A DNA stretch of 64,000 nucleotides from Candidatus Poribacteria bacterium (GTDB lineage: Bacteria; Poribacteria; WGA-4E; WGA-3G): NCBI GenBank assembly GCA_022826805.1, contig JAJDUH010000008.1:1-64000 (forward strand), in the 5' to 3' direction. Positions 8,010-17,430 of this stretch are shown piece after piece (position 1 is the stretch's first letter; every line of letters begins with the position of its first letter). Both the position numbers and the translations under genes were made by a program. The notes below the pieces were generated by a model. That model had not been told where the DNA came from, did no database searches, and was given only the letters and a program-made list of their open reading frames with translations.

Positions 8010-8513
8010 ATGAGCAAGCAACAACACTTTTCCATTGAAGAAGTGACAACCGACCATCAGGATTGGCAGGATTTTGTTGCGCTTGTCAAGGATGCAAATC
8101 AGGAAGGCTGGGCATTTAATCCGTATTTTGAGCAGTTTTCACGCTATTTTTTGGCGGCAAAACAGGATGGAACTATCGTCGGATTTCTCATGTTTGTAGT
8201 GTGGGACATCGGTCCACATGATCGCGACCATCCACCTATTCAGATACACGGAAAAACGCTCAAAGAGGCGAAAATCCTGGCGTTTGGTGTGAAACAAGGA
8301 TATCGAAGGCAAGGTATCGGCACAGCACTTCAAGAATATACCATCAAGCAAGCAAAATTGTTTGATTGTTACCAAGTTCGATCTGTTAGCGGCGAGAATC
8401 ACCCAGAAAACCACTATCTTAAACTCTCTATGGGATTTGCTGTAGAGCCGATGGAACGTGATGAAAAATGTTTGGCTTTTGTAATGCCTCTTAAATCATC
8501 GAAAGAGATCTAA
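8010..8513 (+). CDS. GNAT family N-acetyltransferase
   Basis: 167 residues from the ATG; a GTG at 7983 in the same frame would add nine residues and lacks a clear binding site. The acetyl-CoA pyrophosphate loop is GVKQGYRRQGIGTALQEY (R/Q-x-x-G-x-G/A) near residues 92-109, preceded by the AKILAFGVK strand. The C-terminal HPENHYLKLSMGF fits motif B, where acetyl-CoA contacts end in the aromatic turn. The acceptor, which could be a small amine, an antibiotic or a protein, cannot be inferred. A small membrane protein follows after six bases. Confidence 0.85.
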   Translation: MSKQQHFSIEEVTTDHQDWQDFVALVKDANQEGWAFNPYFEQFSRYFLAAKQDGTIVGFLMFVVWDIGPHDRDHPPIQIHGKTLKEAKILAFGVKQGYRRQGIGTALQEYTIKQAKLFDCYQVRSVSGENHPENHYLKLSMGFAVEPMERDEKCLAFVMPLKSSKEI

Positions 8514-8519
8514 CGCCTC

Positions 8520-8963
8520 ATGAGACAGTTAACCGACACTGAGAAAGAACAACTCGAAGGAAAAATTAAAAAGGAACAGGAACGCCAGCAAACCCTTCGC
8601 GAAACGAACCCAGACCTACCGAAGTCTTTTGAAACGGCATCGGTAAAAACGGGATTTGTAAGAAAATTTACATCAAAGAATCTCTGGAAATACGGTTTGC
8701 TTGGACTTATTCTCTGTCTGCTTGCTTTCAACGTGTTTCAATTTTTTACCTGGCACAATTTTGGTTCTCACAGGCTTCTCAATCTCAACATTCTCGTTGC
8801 GTTGATGTTATTGTTCACTCACCTCGGCTTTAACTTCACAAAAACAGGATGGAAAAGTCACGTTATGAAGACAGTTGCCTGTGTTTGGATAGGACTTGTG
8901 TTTGCTTACATATACAAGTCTGGTTTACATAGATATATCTTGAATAGCTTAGGCATCAGATAG
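8520..8963 (+). CDS. Small membrane protein with charged N-terminal region
   Basis: 147 residues. Residues 1-45 are highly charged and likely helical or coiled (LTDTEKEQLEGKIKKEQERQ), then three membrane spans follow: about 60-77 (LWKYGLLGLILCLLAFNVF), 88-104 (LNLNILVALMLLFTHLGF) and 117-135 (MKTVACVWIGLVFAYIYK). No enzyme motif is present and no family is recognised. It is six bases from the GNAT gene and 36 bases from the HAD gene, so it is likely in their transcript. Confidence 0.7.
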   Translation: MRQLTDTEKEQLEGKIKKEQERQQTLRETNPDLPKSFETASVKTGFVRKFTSKNLWKYGLLGLILCLLAFNVFQFFTWHNFGSHRLLNLNILVALMLLFTHLGFNFTKTGWKSHVMKTVACVWIGLVFAYIYKSGLHRYILNSLGIR

Positions 8964-8999
8964 CTTGTCAGTTCATTATTTTATAACATCTGAGGAAAG

Positions 9000-9722
9000 A
9001 TGATTAAAGCAGTATTCTTCGACCTTGATGACACACTCTGTAACTCTGATGAAGCCTGGAGTATTGCGACAAGAGAAACTTTTCAACTTTTACGCAAGCA
9101 TTTCCCAGATATCTGGGAAACAACTCTCACAAGGGCATGGACAAAAGTTCACCAAGAACTTTTTCAGCAACTCAATGCAGGAAAAGGTTCTATGGCAGAA
9201 TTAAGAGACATACGCTTCCACTGTTTATTCCAAGAACTGGGTTTACCGAGAGGTAAAATTACAGACGAACTCAACGATTTTCTCAGTTCACGCTATCTCA
9301 TGAGTTTACGTCTCTACGAAGATGTCTCGGTACTGGCGGCGTTGCCCACCTACCATATCGGTATCGTTACAAATGGTGCACATGATAACCATACCGACAG
9401 CCAATTTTCTAAAGTAAATCATCTTGGACTCAGCGAACGCATTCAGTCGCTTACGATTTCCGATGAAGTTGGTGTCAGAAAACCGAATATCAAAGTCTTT
9501 CAAGTGGCTTGTGAACGCGCTGATGTTTCACCGAAAGAGGTTATGTTCGTTGGCAACTCCATTCAAAATGACATCGTCGGTGCCAACCGTACGGGCATGA
9601 TAAGCGTTCTTATCGACCGAAAATCAGATGGACCTATACCGGAAATAGGGAATGAACGACCCGATTACTCAGTTTCAAATCTGCATGATGTTTTGTCCTG
9701 TTTGGCGAGCGAACAGGATTAG
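9000..9722 (+). CDS. HAD-superfamily hydrolase, phosphatase type
   Basis: 240 residues with all four HAD motifs: FFDLDDTLCNSD (nucleophile Asp8, acid/base Asp10), IVTNGAHDNH (motif II Thr/Ser near residue 122), RKPNIKVFQ (motif III Lys near 161) and MFVGNSIQNDIVGANRTGM (motif IV; the usual GD is GN, with Asp downstream). The alpha-helical cap between motifs I and II is the C1 type of haloacid dehalogenase/YjjG-like phosphatases. The substrate is probably a small phosphate ester or a nucleotide. The motif IV Asn in place of Asp is a modest oddity. A fragment of a second HAD gene lies at 18851. Confidence 0.88.
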   Translation: MIKAVFFDLDDTLCNSDEAWSIATRETFQLLRKHFPDIWETTLTRAWTKVHQELFQQLNAGKGSMAELRDIRFHCLFQELGLPRGKITDELNDFLSSRYLMSLRLYEDVSVLAALPTYHIGIVTNGAHDNHTDSQFSKVNHLGLSERIQSLTISDEVGVRKPNIKVFQVACERADVSPKEVMFVGNSIQNDIVGANRTGMISVLIDRKSDGPIPEIGNERPDYSVSNLHDVLSCLASEQD

Positions 9723-9773
9723 AATCGCGATGATAAGACCAAAACACGGTTTAAGAAACGAGAGGAATCCACA

Positions 9774-10775
9774 ATGGACAAAAACTACAACGTTGCAATA
9801 ATTGGATGCGGTGGGATTTCTCACATGCACGCCGGATGGTACGTGAATGAACCGAGGGCCTCCTTGGCTGCGATTTCTGATATCGATGCAGAACGAATAA
9901 AAGCGTATGGGGAACAGTACGGAGTCGAAAAACAGTATACCGATTACATCGAAATGCTCGAAACGGAAGAGATCGACCTGGTTTCTGTTTGTACGCGTCC
10001 AAAATTGCATGCCCCGGTTGTGATTGAAACTGCAAAACGGGGTGTGAAGGGGATTCTTTCTGAAAAGCCGATGGCGGAGAATCTCGGACAGGCGCGGGAG
10101 ATGCTTGAAACATGCTCACAGCACGGCGTGAAATTGGCGATTGATCACCAAACACGGTTTAACCCACCTTATGTGCGTGCGAAACAGATGGTTGCGGACG
10201 GTGTTATCGGCGACATCTTTCGCATTCACGGTATCTGTGGTGGAGGCGACCTGAAAGACAATGCGACGCATACCGTTGATATCATGCGATTTCTCTACAG
10301 CGACCGTCCTGTCGCTTGGGTGATGGGTCAGATTGAGCGTATCGGCACACCTACCAAGTATGACCTGCACTCCGAGGATTTCTCAATCGGTTATTTTAAG
10401 TTTGAAGACAATGTGCGGGCAGTCATTGAATCGGGAAACGATACCGCACCCGGTTATCACCATATCTACTGCTATGGAACAGAAGGTGAAATTGAATTGG
10501 CTGCTCCGGGTGGGCCGTCTCTTCGTTTCCGAAACACAGAATCCGATGGTGTTTGGGTGAGTCCTGAACTTCCACCAGAAATAAGCCCTGTGCAAGATAT
10601 GATCGCAGCTATTGAAGAGGATCGGGAGCACCGCTCAAGTGGTTATCAAGGATACGCCACTCACGAACTGCTTATGGCGATTTACGAATCGTCTCGGAAA
10701 CGGCGGCGGATTCATTTGCCTCTTGAAGAGATGGAGTCCCCATTGACTTTGATGATTGAGGATGGCTGGATATAA
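9774..10775 (+). CDS. Gfo/Idh/MocA family NAD(P)-dependent sugar dehydrogenase
   Basis: 333 residues. The N-terminal Rossmann domain opens VAIIGCGGISHMHAGWY; the EKP signature (GILSEKPMAEN) near residue 95 carries the catalytic Lys; HQTRFNPPYVRAK and GGDLKDNATHTVDIMRF (Asp/His of the C-terminal half) complete the active site. The usual reaction is oxidation of a sugar or cyclitol hydroxyl. The next gene, a five-bladed-propeller glycosidase-like protein, begins on the base after its stop codon (TAAATG), so the two are co-translated, which suggests shared carbohydrate use. The related dehydrogenase at 59037 shares the fold but not the context. Confidence 0.92.
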   Translation: MDKNYNVAIIGCGGISHMHAGWYVNEPRASLAAISDIDAERIKAYGEQYGVEKQYTDYIEMLETEEIDLVSVCTRPKLHAPVVIETAKRGVKGILSEKPMAENLGQAREMLETCSQHGVKLAIDHQTRFNPPYVRAKQMVADGVIGDIFRIHGICGGGDLKDNATHTVDIMRFLYSDRPVAWVMGQIERIGTPTKYDLHSEDFSIGYFKFEDNVRAVIESGNDTAPGYHHIYCYGTEGEIELAAPGGPSLRFRNTESDGVWVSPELPPEISPVQDMIAAIEEDREHRSSGYQGYATHELLMAIYESSRKRRRIHLPLEEMESPLTLMIEDGWI

Positions 10776-12272
10776 ATGAAAGCGTTATTCATTGACGACC
10801 ATATTGTTGAGGAAATCAACAACCTCGCCCGGAAATTACACCCACTGCAAAAGTTTGACAAGAACGTCGCGCTTCGTCCTGAACATCGTTGGGAAAACTG
10901 CGGTATTATGATGTGGACAACTCCTGCCTGGATTCCAGATGAAGCGGTTTTCAAGACGCTCTACTATGCCAGTTCGGAGTCAGATAGTCCAGAGGTCAAG
11001 CTTGACGTAACCGGGGCACCGATTGGTGGGCAGAGTTTTATCTGTTATGCAACCTCGGAAGACGGTGTGAACTGGAAGAAGCCGGCATTGGGACTCTACG
11101 ATTACGATGCCCTTACATGGCGGGGAACTCCAATCGGCACAGAGAATAATATCCTACCGACAGGGATACCGTTGGGACCAATCTACGATCCCCACGATCC
11201 CAATGAACAACGTCGCTACAAAGGCATGGGATGGGGAAAAGGTGGTGGGCTGACACCAGCAGTTTCCCCAGACTGTCTTCACTGGACCTACCTTGATACG
11301 CCACCTGTGCCAAGCTCGGATGAGGCACACTTGGGTTATGACCCAGAGAATGGATTCTTTATCGCTACTGTCAAACATACTGGACCGGATGGTAGATCAC
11401 CTTATGGACGGAGTTTCTGTTTGAGTACGAGTGAGGACTTTGAAAACTGGAGCGGGTTGGAATTGGTTTTTCATGCTGACCAAATTGATCAGGAGAACGG
11501 GGAAGAGCGGATACAAAAATTTATTGAGGATCCCGATTATCTTACCCCGATATACAATCGACCTGAGGAATGGCGCACGGATGTTTACAATTTTCCTGTA
11601 TTTCGCTACGAAGGATTGTATCTGGGGCTACCTGTGATGCACCATTGGACAGGGAAGCATCCACCGTTATACGAAAACGTGGACAGTCGCAAGTCTGTGG
11701 AACTGGCTTCGAGTCGAGATTTGCGGCAATGGGAACGGGTCGCGAACCGCAAGCCATTCATTGAATTATCACCTGTAGGAGATGGCAGTGCTTACGATAC
11801 AGGGCAGCTCTCGGTTGTCAACGGACCGATTAGACGCAATAATGAGCTGTGGTTTTACTATCTTGGTGTTCGGCACCGCAGCCAGCCGCTGGCGGACATA
11901 ATGAGTAGAAAATACCTCAACAACTTCGCTATGGCACTTGCGAAACTGCGCGTTGATGGTTTTGTCTCTCTCAAGGGTGGAATTGAGTGGGGCTCCGTGC
12001 TGACTAAGCCGATAGTTGTGAAAGGCAGTGAACTGCACGTTAATGTGGACTCCTGGCGCGGTCGGGTTAAGGTAGAGGTCCTCAATGCGGATGATTGCCA
12101 GCCCCTTCCGGGATATACCCTAGACGAAAGTATCGCGGCGATGGTGGATAGTATTGACGAACCGATGCGTTGGAAGGAGAAGACTGACGTTGCTGAGCTT
12201 CGCGGCAGGACCGTCCGTCTTCGCTTTTCTCTACTGCAGTCAGAAATTTATGCATTCTGGTTCGCCGACTGA
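10776..12272 (+). CDS. Five-bladed beta-propeller glycoside hydrolase-like protein (GH43/GH32 clan type)
   Basis: 498 residues, no signal peptide, so cytoplasmic. Repeating blade-like signatures such as SFICYATSEDGVNWKKP, AHLGYDPENGFFIATVK and YGRSFCLSTSEDFENW are those of GH32/43/68-fold proteins, where short xxxSxDGxxW elements recur. It shares its C-terminal module with the protein at 17431: LHVNVDSWRGRVKVEV, DVAELRGRTVRLRFSLLQSEIYAFWF. Conserved acids (DPHDPNEQRRYKG) sit where clan GH-F/J acidic residues usually lie, but catalytic residues cannot be assigned by eye. The ATG follows the dehydrogenase stop directly. Function could be exo-glycosidase or phosphorylase. Confidence 0.75.
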   Translation: MKALFIDDHIVEEINNLARKLHPLQKFDKNVALRPEHRWENCGIMMWTTPAWIPDEAVFKTLYYASSESDSPEVKLDVTGAPIGGQSFICYATSEDGVNWKKPALGLYDYDALTWRGTPIGTENNILPTGIPLGPIYDPHDPNEQRRYKGMGWGKGGGLTPAVSPDCLHWTYLDTPPVPSSDEAHLGYDPENGFFIATVKHTGPDGRSPYGRSFCLSTSEDFENWSGLELVFHADQIDQENGEERIQKFIEDPDYLTPIYNRPEEWRTDVYNFPVFRYEGLYLGLPVMHHWTGKHPPLYENVDSRKSVELASSRDLRQWERVANRKPFIELSPVGDGSAYDTGQLSVVNGPIRRNNELWFYYLGVRHRSQPLADIMSRKYLNNFAMALAKLRVDGFVSLKGGIEWGSVLTKPIVVKGSELHVNVDSWRGRVKVEVLNADDCQPLPGYTLDESIAAMVDSIDEPMRWKEKTDVAELRGRTVRLRFSLLQSEIYAFWFAD

Positions 12273-12347
12273 TTTGGTGTATTGACGCTAAGGTAGTTAC
12301 TCGCTACTCACTTAGAACTTGGACAGAATAAAAAACAATTCAAATTA

Positions 12348-12374
12348 ACGGGCAATGAATTGCCCTACTACAAA
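12348..12374. repeat. Hairpin-TACTACAA dispersed repeat, second copy
   Basis: GGGCAATGAATTGCCC (a seven-base palindromic stem, GGGCAAT and ATTGCCC) followed by TACTACAAA. It is the same design as at 7939, with compensating stem changes. Confidence 0.6.
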
Positions 12375-12427
12375 CGGATTTACCTGTAGATGATGCGTAT
12401 TCAATTCGGCACAAGGAGCACTCAATC

Positions 12428-13948
12428 ATGAACACAGCCATTGAAAAAACGGAAGCACTTATTCATTCTACACGAGTGCTTGATGCGATGTATGAGGACG
12501 ACCCTTATCGACCGCGCTATCATTTCACTCCACCGTTTGGTTGGATGAACGATATTAACGGCTCAATATTCTGGAAGGGACGCTACCATATTTTTTATCA
12601 GCACAATCCAGAAGGGGGCTATTGGAAGTGGATGCAATGGGGACACGCATCAAGTGTTGATCTGGTGCACTGGGTGCATCACCCGATCGCTTTAACGCCC
12701 GACCTTGACGGACCAGACCGCGGCGGATGCTTTAGTGGTGGTGCCCTTGTGAATCGTGAGAACATTCCGACGTTTATCTATCACGGAATCCCAGATGGAA
12801 CGTGTATCGCAACGAGTGATGATGATCTGCTCCTCACATGGGACAAGCATGCAGCGAATCCGGTGATTCCAGTGCCAAAACCGGGGGAGAAAGGACATGG
12901 CGAGTATATTGTATTTGACCCGTGTGCTTGGTTGGAAGGTGATACCTATTACGCACTCATCGGGAATACGATACCCGGTCAAAGTGGAGATGGCACTGCT
13001 TTATTTAAATCATCTAACCTTGCAGAGTGGGAATTTGTGCGCTCCTTTTATCAGTCCCAGCGGGAATGGACAGATGCGAAGGAAGACTGTGCTGTGCCTG
13101 ATTTTTATCCGTTAGGTGACAAGCACATGCTGCTGTTCTGTAGCCATTGGCAAGGTACACAGTATTACGTTGGTAGATTTGAAAATGAGCGGTATCATGT
13201 TGAAAGTTATGGACGGATGAGTTGGGCAGGCGGCATGCTCGGTGGTCCGCGTTCACTGTTAGACGATCAAGGACGTCGCATCTTTTTCGATTGGGTTCGC
13301 GAAATTCGCGGCATCGAAGAGGAACGGGCAGCGGGTTGGTCGGGAATCATGACAGTGCCACGAATCCTTTCCCTCGCAACCGATGGTAGTTTGCAGATTG
13401 AACCGGTGCCAGAATTGGAATGCTTACGGATGAATCCGAAAGCGCATAAAAATATCACTCTGAACGCTGATGCGATGGACTTAGAAGATATTCAGGGGAG
13501 CTGCATTGAGTTGGCTGCCGAAATTGATCCCGGTGATGCCACCGAAATCGGTGTCCAGGTGCTCTGTTCACCGGATCAATCTGAACAGACTGGGGTTGTA
13601 TATGTTCCTGAGGAAGGGACTTTAAAAGTTGACATCAGTCGTTCCACCTTAAATGAAGCTATTAAATACCCACACTATCGAGACGCGGGCGGCACTGCGA
13701 GATTACCAGCAGCCGAGCGTTATGTTGATGCTCAGCGTGCACCTTTTGTGTTGAAAGAGAACGAAATACTTCAGCTTCGTATCTATGTCGATAAGTCCGT
13801 GGTCGAAGTGTTTGCTAACGGTAGGCAGTGTATTACACAGCGGGTCTATCCAACGCGATCCGATAGCACCGGCGTAAGATTGTTGAGCCGCGGTGGACGG
13901 GCACACTTTCGATCCATTCAGGCGTGGGAAATGGCACCAGCATTCTAA
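12428..13948 (+). CDS. GH32 family fructosidase/sucrose hydrolase-like glycosidase
   Basis: 506 residues, start supported by CAAGGAGCACTCAATC. The GH32 nucleophile motif is intact: FGWMNDINGS with Asp42. The transition-state motif reads FDPCAW (residues 163-168) instead of RDP, and the acid/base region is KEDCAVPDFYPL (Glu219). C-terminal beta-sandwich: IYVDKSVVEVFANGRQ, then ITQRVYPT, typical of levanases and invertases. No signal peptide, so it likely acts on imported oligosaccharides such as sucrose, inulo-oligosaccharides or levan fragments. It stands between two related propeller glycosidase genes and before an aldo/keto reductase and an MFS transporter. The Arg-to-Phe change in RDP may alter specificity. 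Confidence 0.9.
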   Translation: MNTAIEKTEALIHSTRVLDAMYEDDPYRPRYHFTPPFGWMNDINGSIFWKGRYHIFYQHNPEGGYWKWMQWGHASSVDLVHWVHHPIALTPDLDGPDRGGCFSGGALVNRENIPTFIYHGIPDGTCIATSDDDLLLTWDKHAANPVIPVPKPGEKGHGEYIVFDPCAWLEGDTYYALIGNTIPGQSGDGTALFKSSNLAEWEFVRSFYQSQREWTDAKEDCAVPDFYPLGDKHMLLFCSHWQGTQYYVGRFENERYHVESYGRMSWAGGMLGGPRSLLDDQGRRIFFDWVREIRGIEEERAAGWSGIMTVPRILSLATDGSLQIEPVPELECLRMNPKAHKNITLNADAMDLEDIQGSCIELAAEIDPGDATEIGVQVLCSPDQSEQTGVVYVPEEGTLKVDISRSTLNEAIKYPHYRDAGGTARLPAAERYVDAQRAPFVLKENEILQLRIYVDKSVVEVFANGRQCITQRVYPTRSDSTGVRLLSRGGRAHFRSIQAWEMAPAF

Positions 13949-13993
13949 GAGATTACCTTATGATTGATCCGAAGTTAAATTGAGGTGAACATA

Positions 13994-14797
13994 ATGGCTT
14001 ACGAGATACCGAAAACAGTTTTAGGTCGTACAGGTTTGATGGTTACTCGGCTTGGTATCGGTGGTGCGTATTGTGAATCGGCTGAGGGGTATCGCAAAGC
14101 AATTGATGCTGGAGTCAATTATATTGATACAGCGCGTGCATACAATAATGGCGAAGATGAAAAAATCATTGGAGCTGCCATAAAAGGCAAGCGTGATGCG
14201 TTAGTTCTTGCGACGAAAACCCAAGCGCGCGATGCTGACAATGCGCGGAAAGAACTTGAAGAATCCTTACGTGCTCTTGATATTGATTATATCGATGTGT
14301 ACCAACTTCACCATCTGAACACGGAAGCAGGACGCGCCCAAGCGTTGGCACCCGGAGGCGCATTAGAAATGGCACAGAAAGCACGAGAGGAAGGACTCGT
14401 GCGATTTATCGGTTTGACTGGACACGATTGGTTTCAGGTGCAGGAAGCGGTCGATACTGGACTCTTCGATACCGTTCTTTGCTGGTACAATTGCGCAATG
14501 AAGATACCCGAAAAAACTGTCTTCCACGCGGCAGATAAACACGATACGGGTGTGGTTATTATGAACGCCTCACGTAATGATAGACTTTATGATGCATCAG
14601 ATGCGCCACCTCCAGAGGAGTTCTATCGCTACGTGCTCAGCCATAAGAGTGTAGACTTAACGATTATGGGGTTGAGAGATATCGAACGATTTCATCGAGT
14701 TGCCGAAGCACTCTCCGAACAAGAGACCTTAACATCGGAGGCAAAAACAGGTTTGGAAACCTATGGCGCACGGATGTTCCAAAAAGGTAAACTTTAA
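13994..14797 (+). CDS. Aldo/keto reductase family protein
   Basis: 267 residues from an ATG 6 bases after GAGGTG; a GTG at 13985 is also in frame. The AKR signature runs VTRLGIGG near residue 17, YIDTARAYNNGEDEKIIG with Asp and Tyr near 40-47, LATKT with the catalytic Lys near 74, and YQLHHLN with His near 104. It is shorter than the usual 310-330, because the C-terminal cofactor loop region is trimmed. It most likely reduces or oxidises sugar-derived aldehydes with NADPH. It follows the GH32 gene by 45 bases and precedes the MFS transporter. Confidence 0.88.
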   Translation: MAYEIPKTVLGRTGLMVTRLGIGGAYCESAEGYRKAIDAGVNYIDTARAYNNGEDEKIIGAAIKGKRDALVLATKTQARDADNARKELEESLRALDIDYIDVYQLHHLNTEAGRAQALAPGGALEMAQKAREEGLVRFIGLTGHDWFQVQEAVDTGLFDTVLCWYNCAMKIPEKTVFHAADKHDTGVVIMNASRNDRLYDASDAPPPEEFYRYVLSHKSVDLTIMGLRDIERFHRVAEALSEQETLTSEAKTGLETYGARMFQKGKL

Positions 14798-14832
14798 TAT
14801 GCCAAACCTATTACAGATGAATTGGAATCTTA

Positions 14833-16107
14833 ATGAATAAAAGTGTCTCTGATCAGAAAAACAACGATTCGACAAAATCTTATCCACATGAAAAGCGCAA
14901 TTTAATCGTCTTCGCTCTGAACCAAATTATGATGCGTCTCGGTTGGATGTTCAAAGCCGAGTCTGTGGTCATTCCAGCGTTTATTGATACCCTTACCTCA
15001 TCTGGCACGATCCGTGGGTTGCTACCGCTTATTCTCCGAATCGGGCAAAGTCTACCTCAATTTCTAATTGCCCAGCGTATCGCGCGAATGCCGAAACAAC
15101 AAGGATTCTATATTTTATCAGGTTTCGGTTTCACCATTCCGTGGTGCGTATTGTCCCTGATATTAAGTTTAACGAACTGGTCAGCAAATATTATTGTTGC
15201 TATCTTTCTTGCGCTATGTACTGCGCACTGGCTCATGGTCGGTTGCAATCATTTAGCTAACGGAACATTACAGGGCAAACTCATCAGTCCTGAAAAGCGG
15301 GGTAGGTTACTTGCCTATTCCAACGTCATCGGTTGTACGCTTTCGATTGGAGTTGCCGTTTACTTCATGCCGCGCTGGCTTTCTGAGAGCAACCCGCGTT
15401 ATGGGGTACTTTTTGGTGCAACGGCTGCCACTTTTGGTATTGCAGCTTTGATCAGTTTCTGGTTTAGGGAAGTCCCTTCACCGTCCCAACGCACTGCCCC
15501 TTTTTTCAGATTCCTCGGCGAGGCACTTCTTCTATTGAGATATGATAGAAATTTTCGACGATTTGCAATCGTTATCTTACTGTTTTACTCGATGTGGCCC
15601 CTTTTCCCACACTATGCGGTTTTCGGAAAGCGTACATTAGGCCTCGCCTCTTCTGGTTTCGTCACCCTGATAGTTGCCCAAAACGTATCCAATGCTGTCG
15701 GTGCGGGCATTATGGGTAATATCGCAGACCGTTCAGGTAACCGATTTGTCTTGCGTCTCCTGATATTAATCAGTGCCTTTACACCATTACTGGCGGTTGG
15801 AATTAGTCGAATCCCTTCCGGTGCGCAGTTGTACTGGATTATCTTTGCCCTTATCGGATTCACACCGGTATCTGCTCGCATCGTCACAAACTATACCCTT
15901 GAAATCGCACCACAAGAACAACACCCACAATATCTCGGTGTGATGAGTCTTTTTCAGGCGATTCCCTTGTTTGTTTCACCTTTGATTGGAACACTAATTG
16001 AAACACTCGCCTTTGAACCAGTTTTCATCGGTTGTTCTGTACTGGTTTTGCTCGGATTCGTGCTTACTTTCAAATTGGATGAACCGCGACACAGCCAAAG
16101 TTTCTGA
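14833..16107 (+). CDS. Major facilitator superfamily transporter
   Basis: 424 residues with about 12 hydrophobic spans and a central loop near residues 205-225. After the first spans the loop RIARMPKQQGFY has the basic character of MFS loop 2-3, and the second half repeats it (NIADRSGNRFVLRLL). Length, topology and the position between an aldo/keto reductase and a phosphotransferase-like gene suggest sugar or sugar-acid uptake, but the substrate is inferred from neighbours only. The N-terminal 20 residues are cytoplasmic and charged. Confidence 0.88.
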   Translation: MNKSVSDQKNNDSTKSYPHEKRNLIVFALNQIMMRLGWMFKAESVVIPAFIDTLTSSGTIRGLLPLILRIGQSLPQFLIAQRIARMPKQQGFYILSGFGFTIPWCVLSLILSLTNWSANIIVAIFLALCTAHWLMVGCNHLANGTLQGKLISPEKRGRLLAYSNVIGCTLSIGVAVYFMPRWLSESNPRYGVLFGATAATFGIAALISFWFREVPSPSQRTAPFFRFLGEALLLLRYDRNFRRFAIVILLFYSMWPLFPHYAVFGKRTLGLASSGFVTLIVAQNVSNAVGAGIMGNIADRSGNRFVLRLLILISAFTPLLAVGISRIPSGAQLYWIIFALIGFTPVSARIVTNYTLEIAPQEQHPQYLGVMSLFQAIPLFVSPLIGTLIETLAFEPVFIGCSVLVLLGFVLTFKLDEPRHSQSF

Positions 16108-16172
16108 AAATCAACGTGACTTGGCGTGCTGCTTTTGTGTTTAAACGCCACAGATTTAGGAAACACCCGACC

Positions 16173-17315
16173 ATGATAGAAACAATACCGTGTCCGATTT
16201 GTGGGGCTCAAGTTGAATACGCTATCGAAAATTCTCCTGCATGGTACCGAGATCCATCTTTACCGGTCTACCGAATCAATTGTTATGATAAATGCAGACG
16301 GTATTGGCTTGAAGGCATTTCTGACCCGCACCCACACATTGATCCCAGTATCACCGTCTTTCTTGATTCGCTCAACGATGAGCAACGAACGTTTATATCC
16401 GAATCAACACAACACGCTTGCGACAATGGGATTTTGATAGTTTATAATAGAAAGGGTTTACAACACCTTGCCATCGATTGGCATTATGTAAAAGCAGCTG
16501 TTATGTCGTATGGATTGAATAACGCTTCATTTCGAATTAGCGGTTCTGGATTTGACATTGCTAACATGTTGTTTTTCTTAGATACTGAGGACACTCGGTT
16601 CACACTGAGACTTCATCAGGCAGGCACCGCTATTGATAAAATCCGGTCCAAAATCTATTGGTTAACTGCGCTTTGGGATAAAGCGCGGATCAAGACCCTT
16701 TCGCCCGTACCAGGACGTGATGGGAAAATGATTCAACGCCTCTCTCCAAACGACTTACCCTCACGCTATGCGACTGTGTATGACTGGATTCCCGGCGAAA
16801 CATTGGGTGCCGTCTCCGCAGCGGAAAAGACACCAGAACTGATTCGGAGTCTTGGGGTCATGGTGGGTCGCATGCACGCTGTGTCGGAAACGTTAGAATT
16901 GCCAGACTGGTTTACTCGCCCTCGGTACTACGATATAAAGTGGGTTACGCTGCAAGTTGAAAAGGTACTTGCAAGTAGCAATATAGATGACTCAGCGGAG
17001 AAACTTGCCAAACTCGCTTCCCTTCCTTCGCGTTTCTCACAGTTTGCCAAAGCACAAGGCAAAGGACGGGACGTTTTCGGACTGATTCATTTGGATCTGG
17101 CACCCCATAATACCATTGTCTCAGAGGGACAGCCCTGCCCAATTGATATGATCCAGTTCGGATTTGGTTATTATATCTCGGATATTCTGACGCTTTCACG
17201 CCAATTGAGTGAGGACGAACGGACAATTTTCTTTGAGGGTTATCAAGAAATTCGCTCCCTACCGAAAGATTACCTTCAACAGTTGGCTTTATTTGAGGAG
17301 ATACGCGAGCTTTAA
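16173..17315 (+). CDS. APH-fold phosphotransferase with N-terminal zinc-ribbon-like segment
   Basis: 380 residues from ATG 16173; a GTG at 16116 would add 19 residues. The N-terminus has CPICG (residues 6-10) and CYDKC about 20 residues later, a four-cysteine pattern like a small zinc ribbon. The rest resembles the aminoglycoside phosphotransferase/homoserine-kinase fold: MLFFLDTEDTRFTLRLHQAG for the Lys-like strand, YDWIPGETLG, and LIHLDLAPHNTIV with the catalytic Asp, then IDMIQFGFGYYISDI in place of the DFD motif (Asp only at the start). The phosphate acceptor could be a sugar, choline-like molecule or antibiotic. Metal-ribbon fusion is unusual for the family. Confidence 0.7.
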   Translation: MIETIPCPICGAQVEYAIENSPAWYRDPSLPVYRINCYDKCRRYWLEGISDPHPHIDPSITVFLDSLNDEQRTFISESTQHACDNGILIVYNRKGLQHLAIDWHYVKAAVMSYGLNNASFRISGSGFDIANMLFFLDTEDTRFTLRLHQAGTAIDKIRSKIYWLTALWDKARIKTLSPVPGRDGKMIQRLSPNDLPSRYATVYDWIPGETLGAVSAAEKTPELIRSLGVMVGRMHAVSETLELPDWFTRPRYYDIKWVTLQVEKVLASSNIDDSAEKLAKLASLPSRFSQFAKAQGKGRDVFGLIHLDLAPHNTIVSEGQPCPIDMIQFGFGYYISDILTLSRQLSEDERTIFFEGYQEIRSLPKDYLQQLALFEEIREL

Positions 17316-17363
17316 TCTACGCGTGAAACTTGATGATAAAGTAAGTAGAATACTCCATAATGA

Positions 17364-17392
17364 TTGACTTGCGTTCACATCTATAGTAACAT
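17364..17392 (+). promoter_or_regulatory. Candidate promoter of the propeller glycosidase gene
   Basis: TTGACT (17364-17369) and TAACAT (17387-17392) are spaced 17 bases apart, about 38 bases before the ATG at 17431. Confidence 0.38.
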
Positions 17393-17430
17393 ATCTGCCC
17401 AAAAGAGATCGGCTTCTAAGGAATTGCCAC

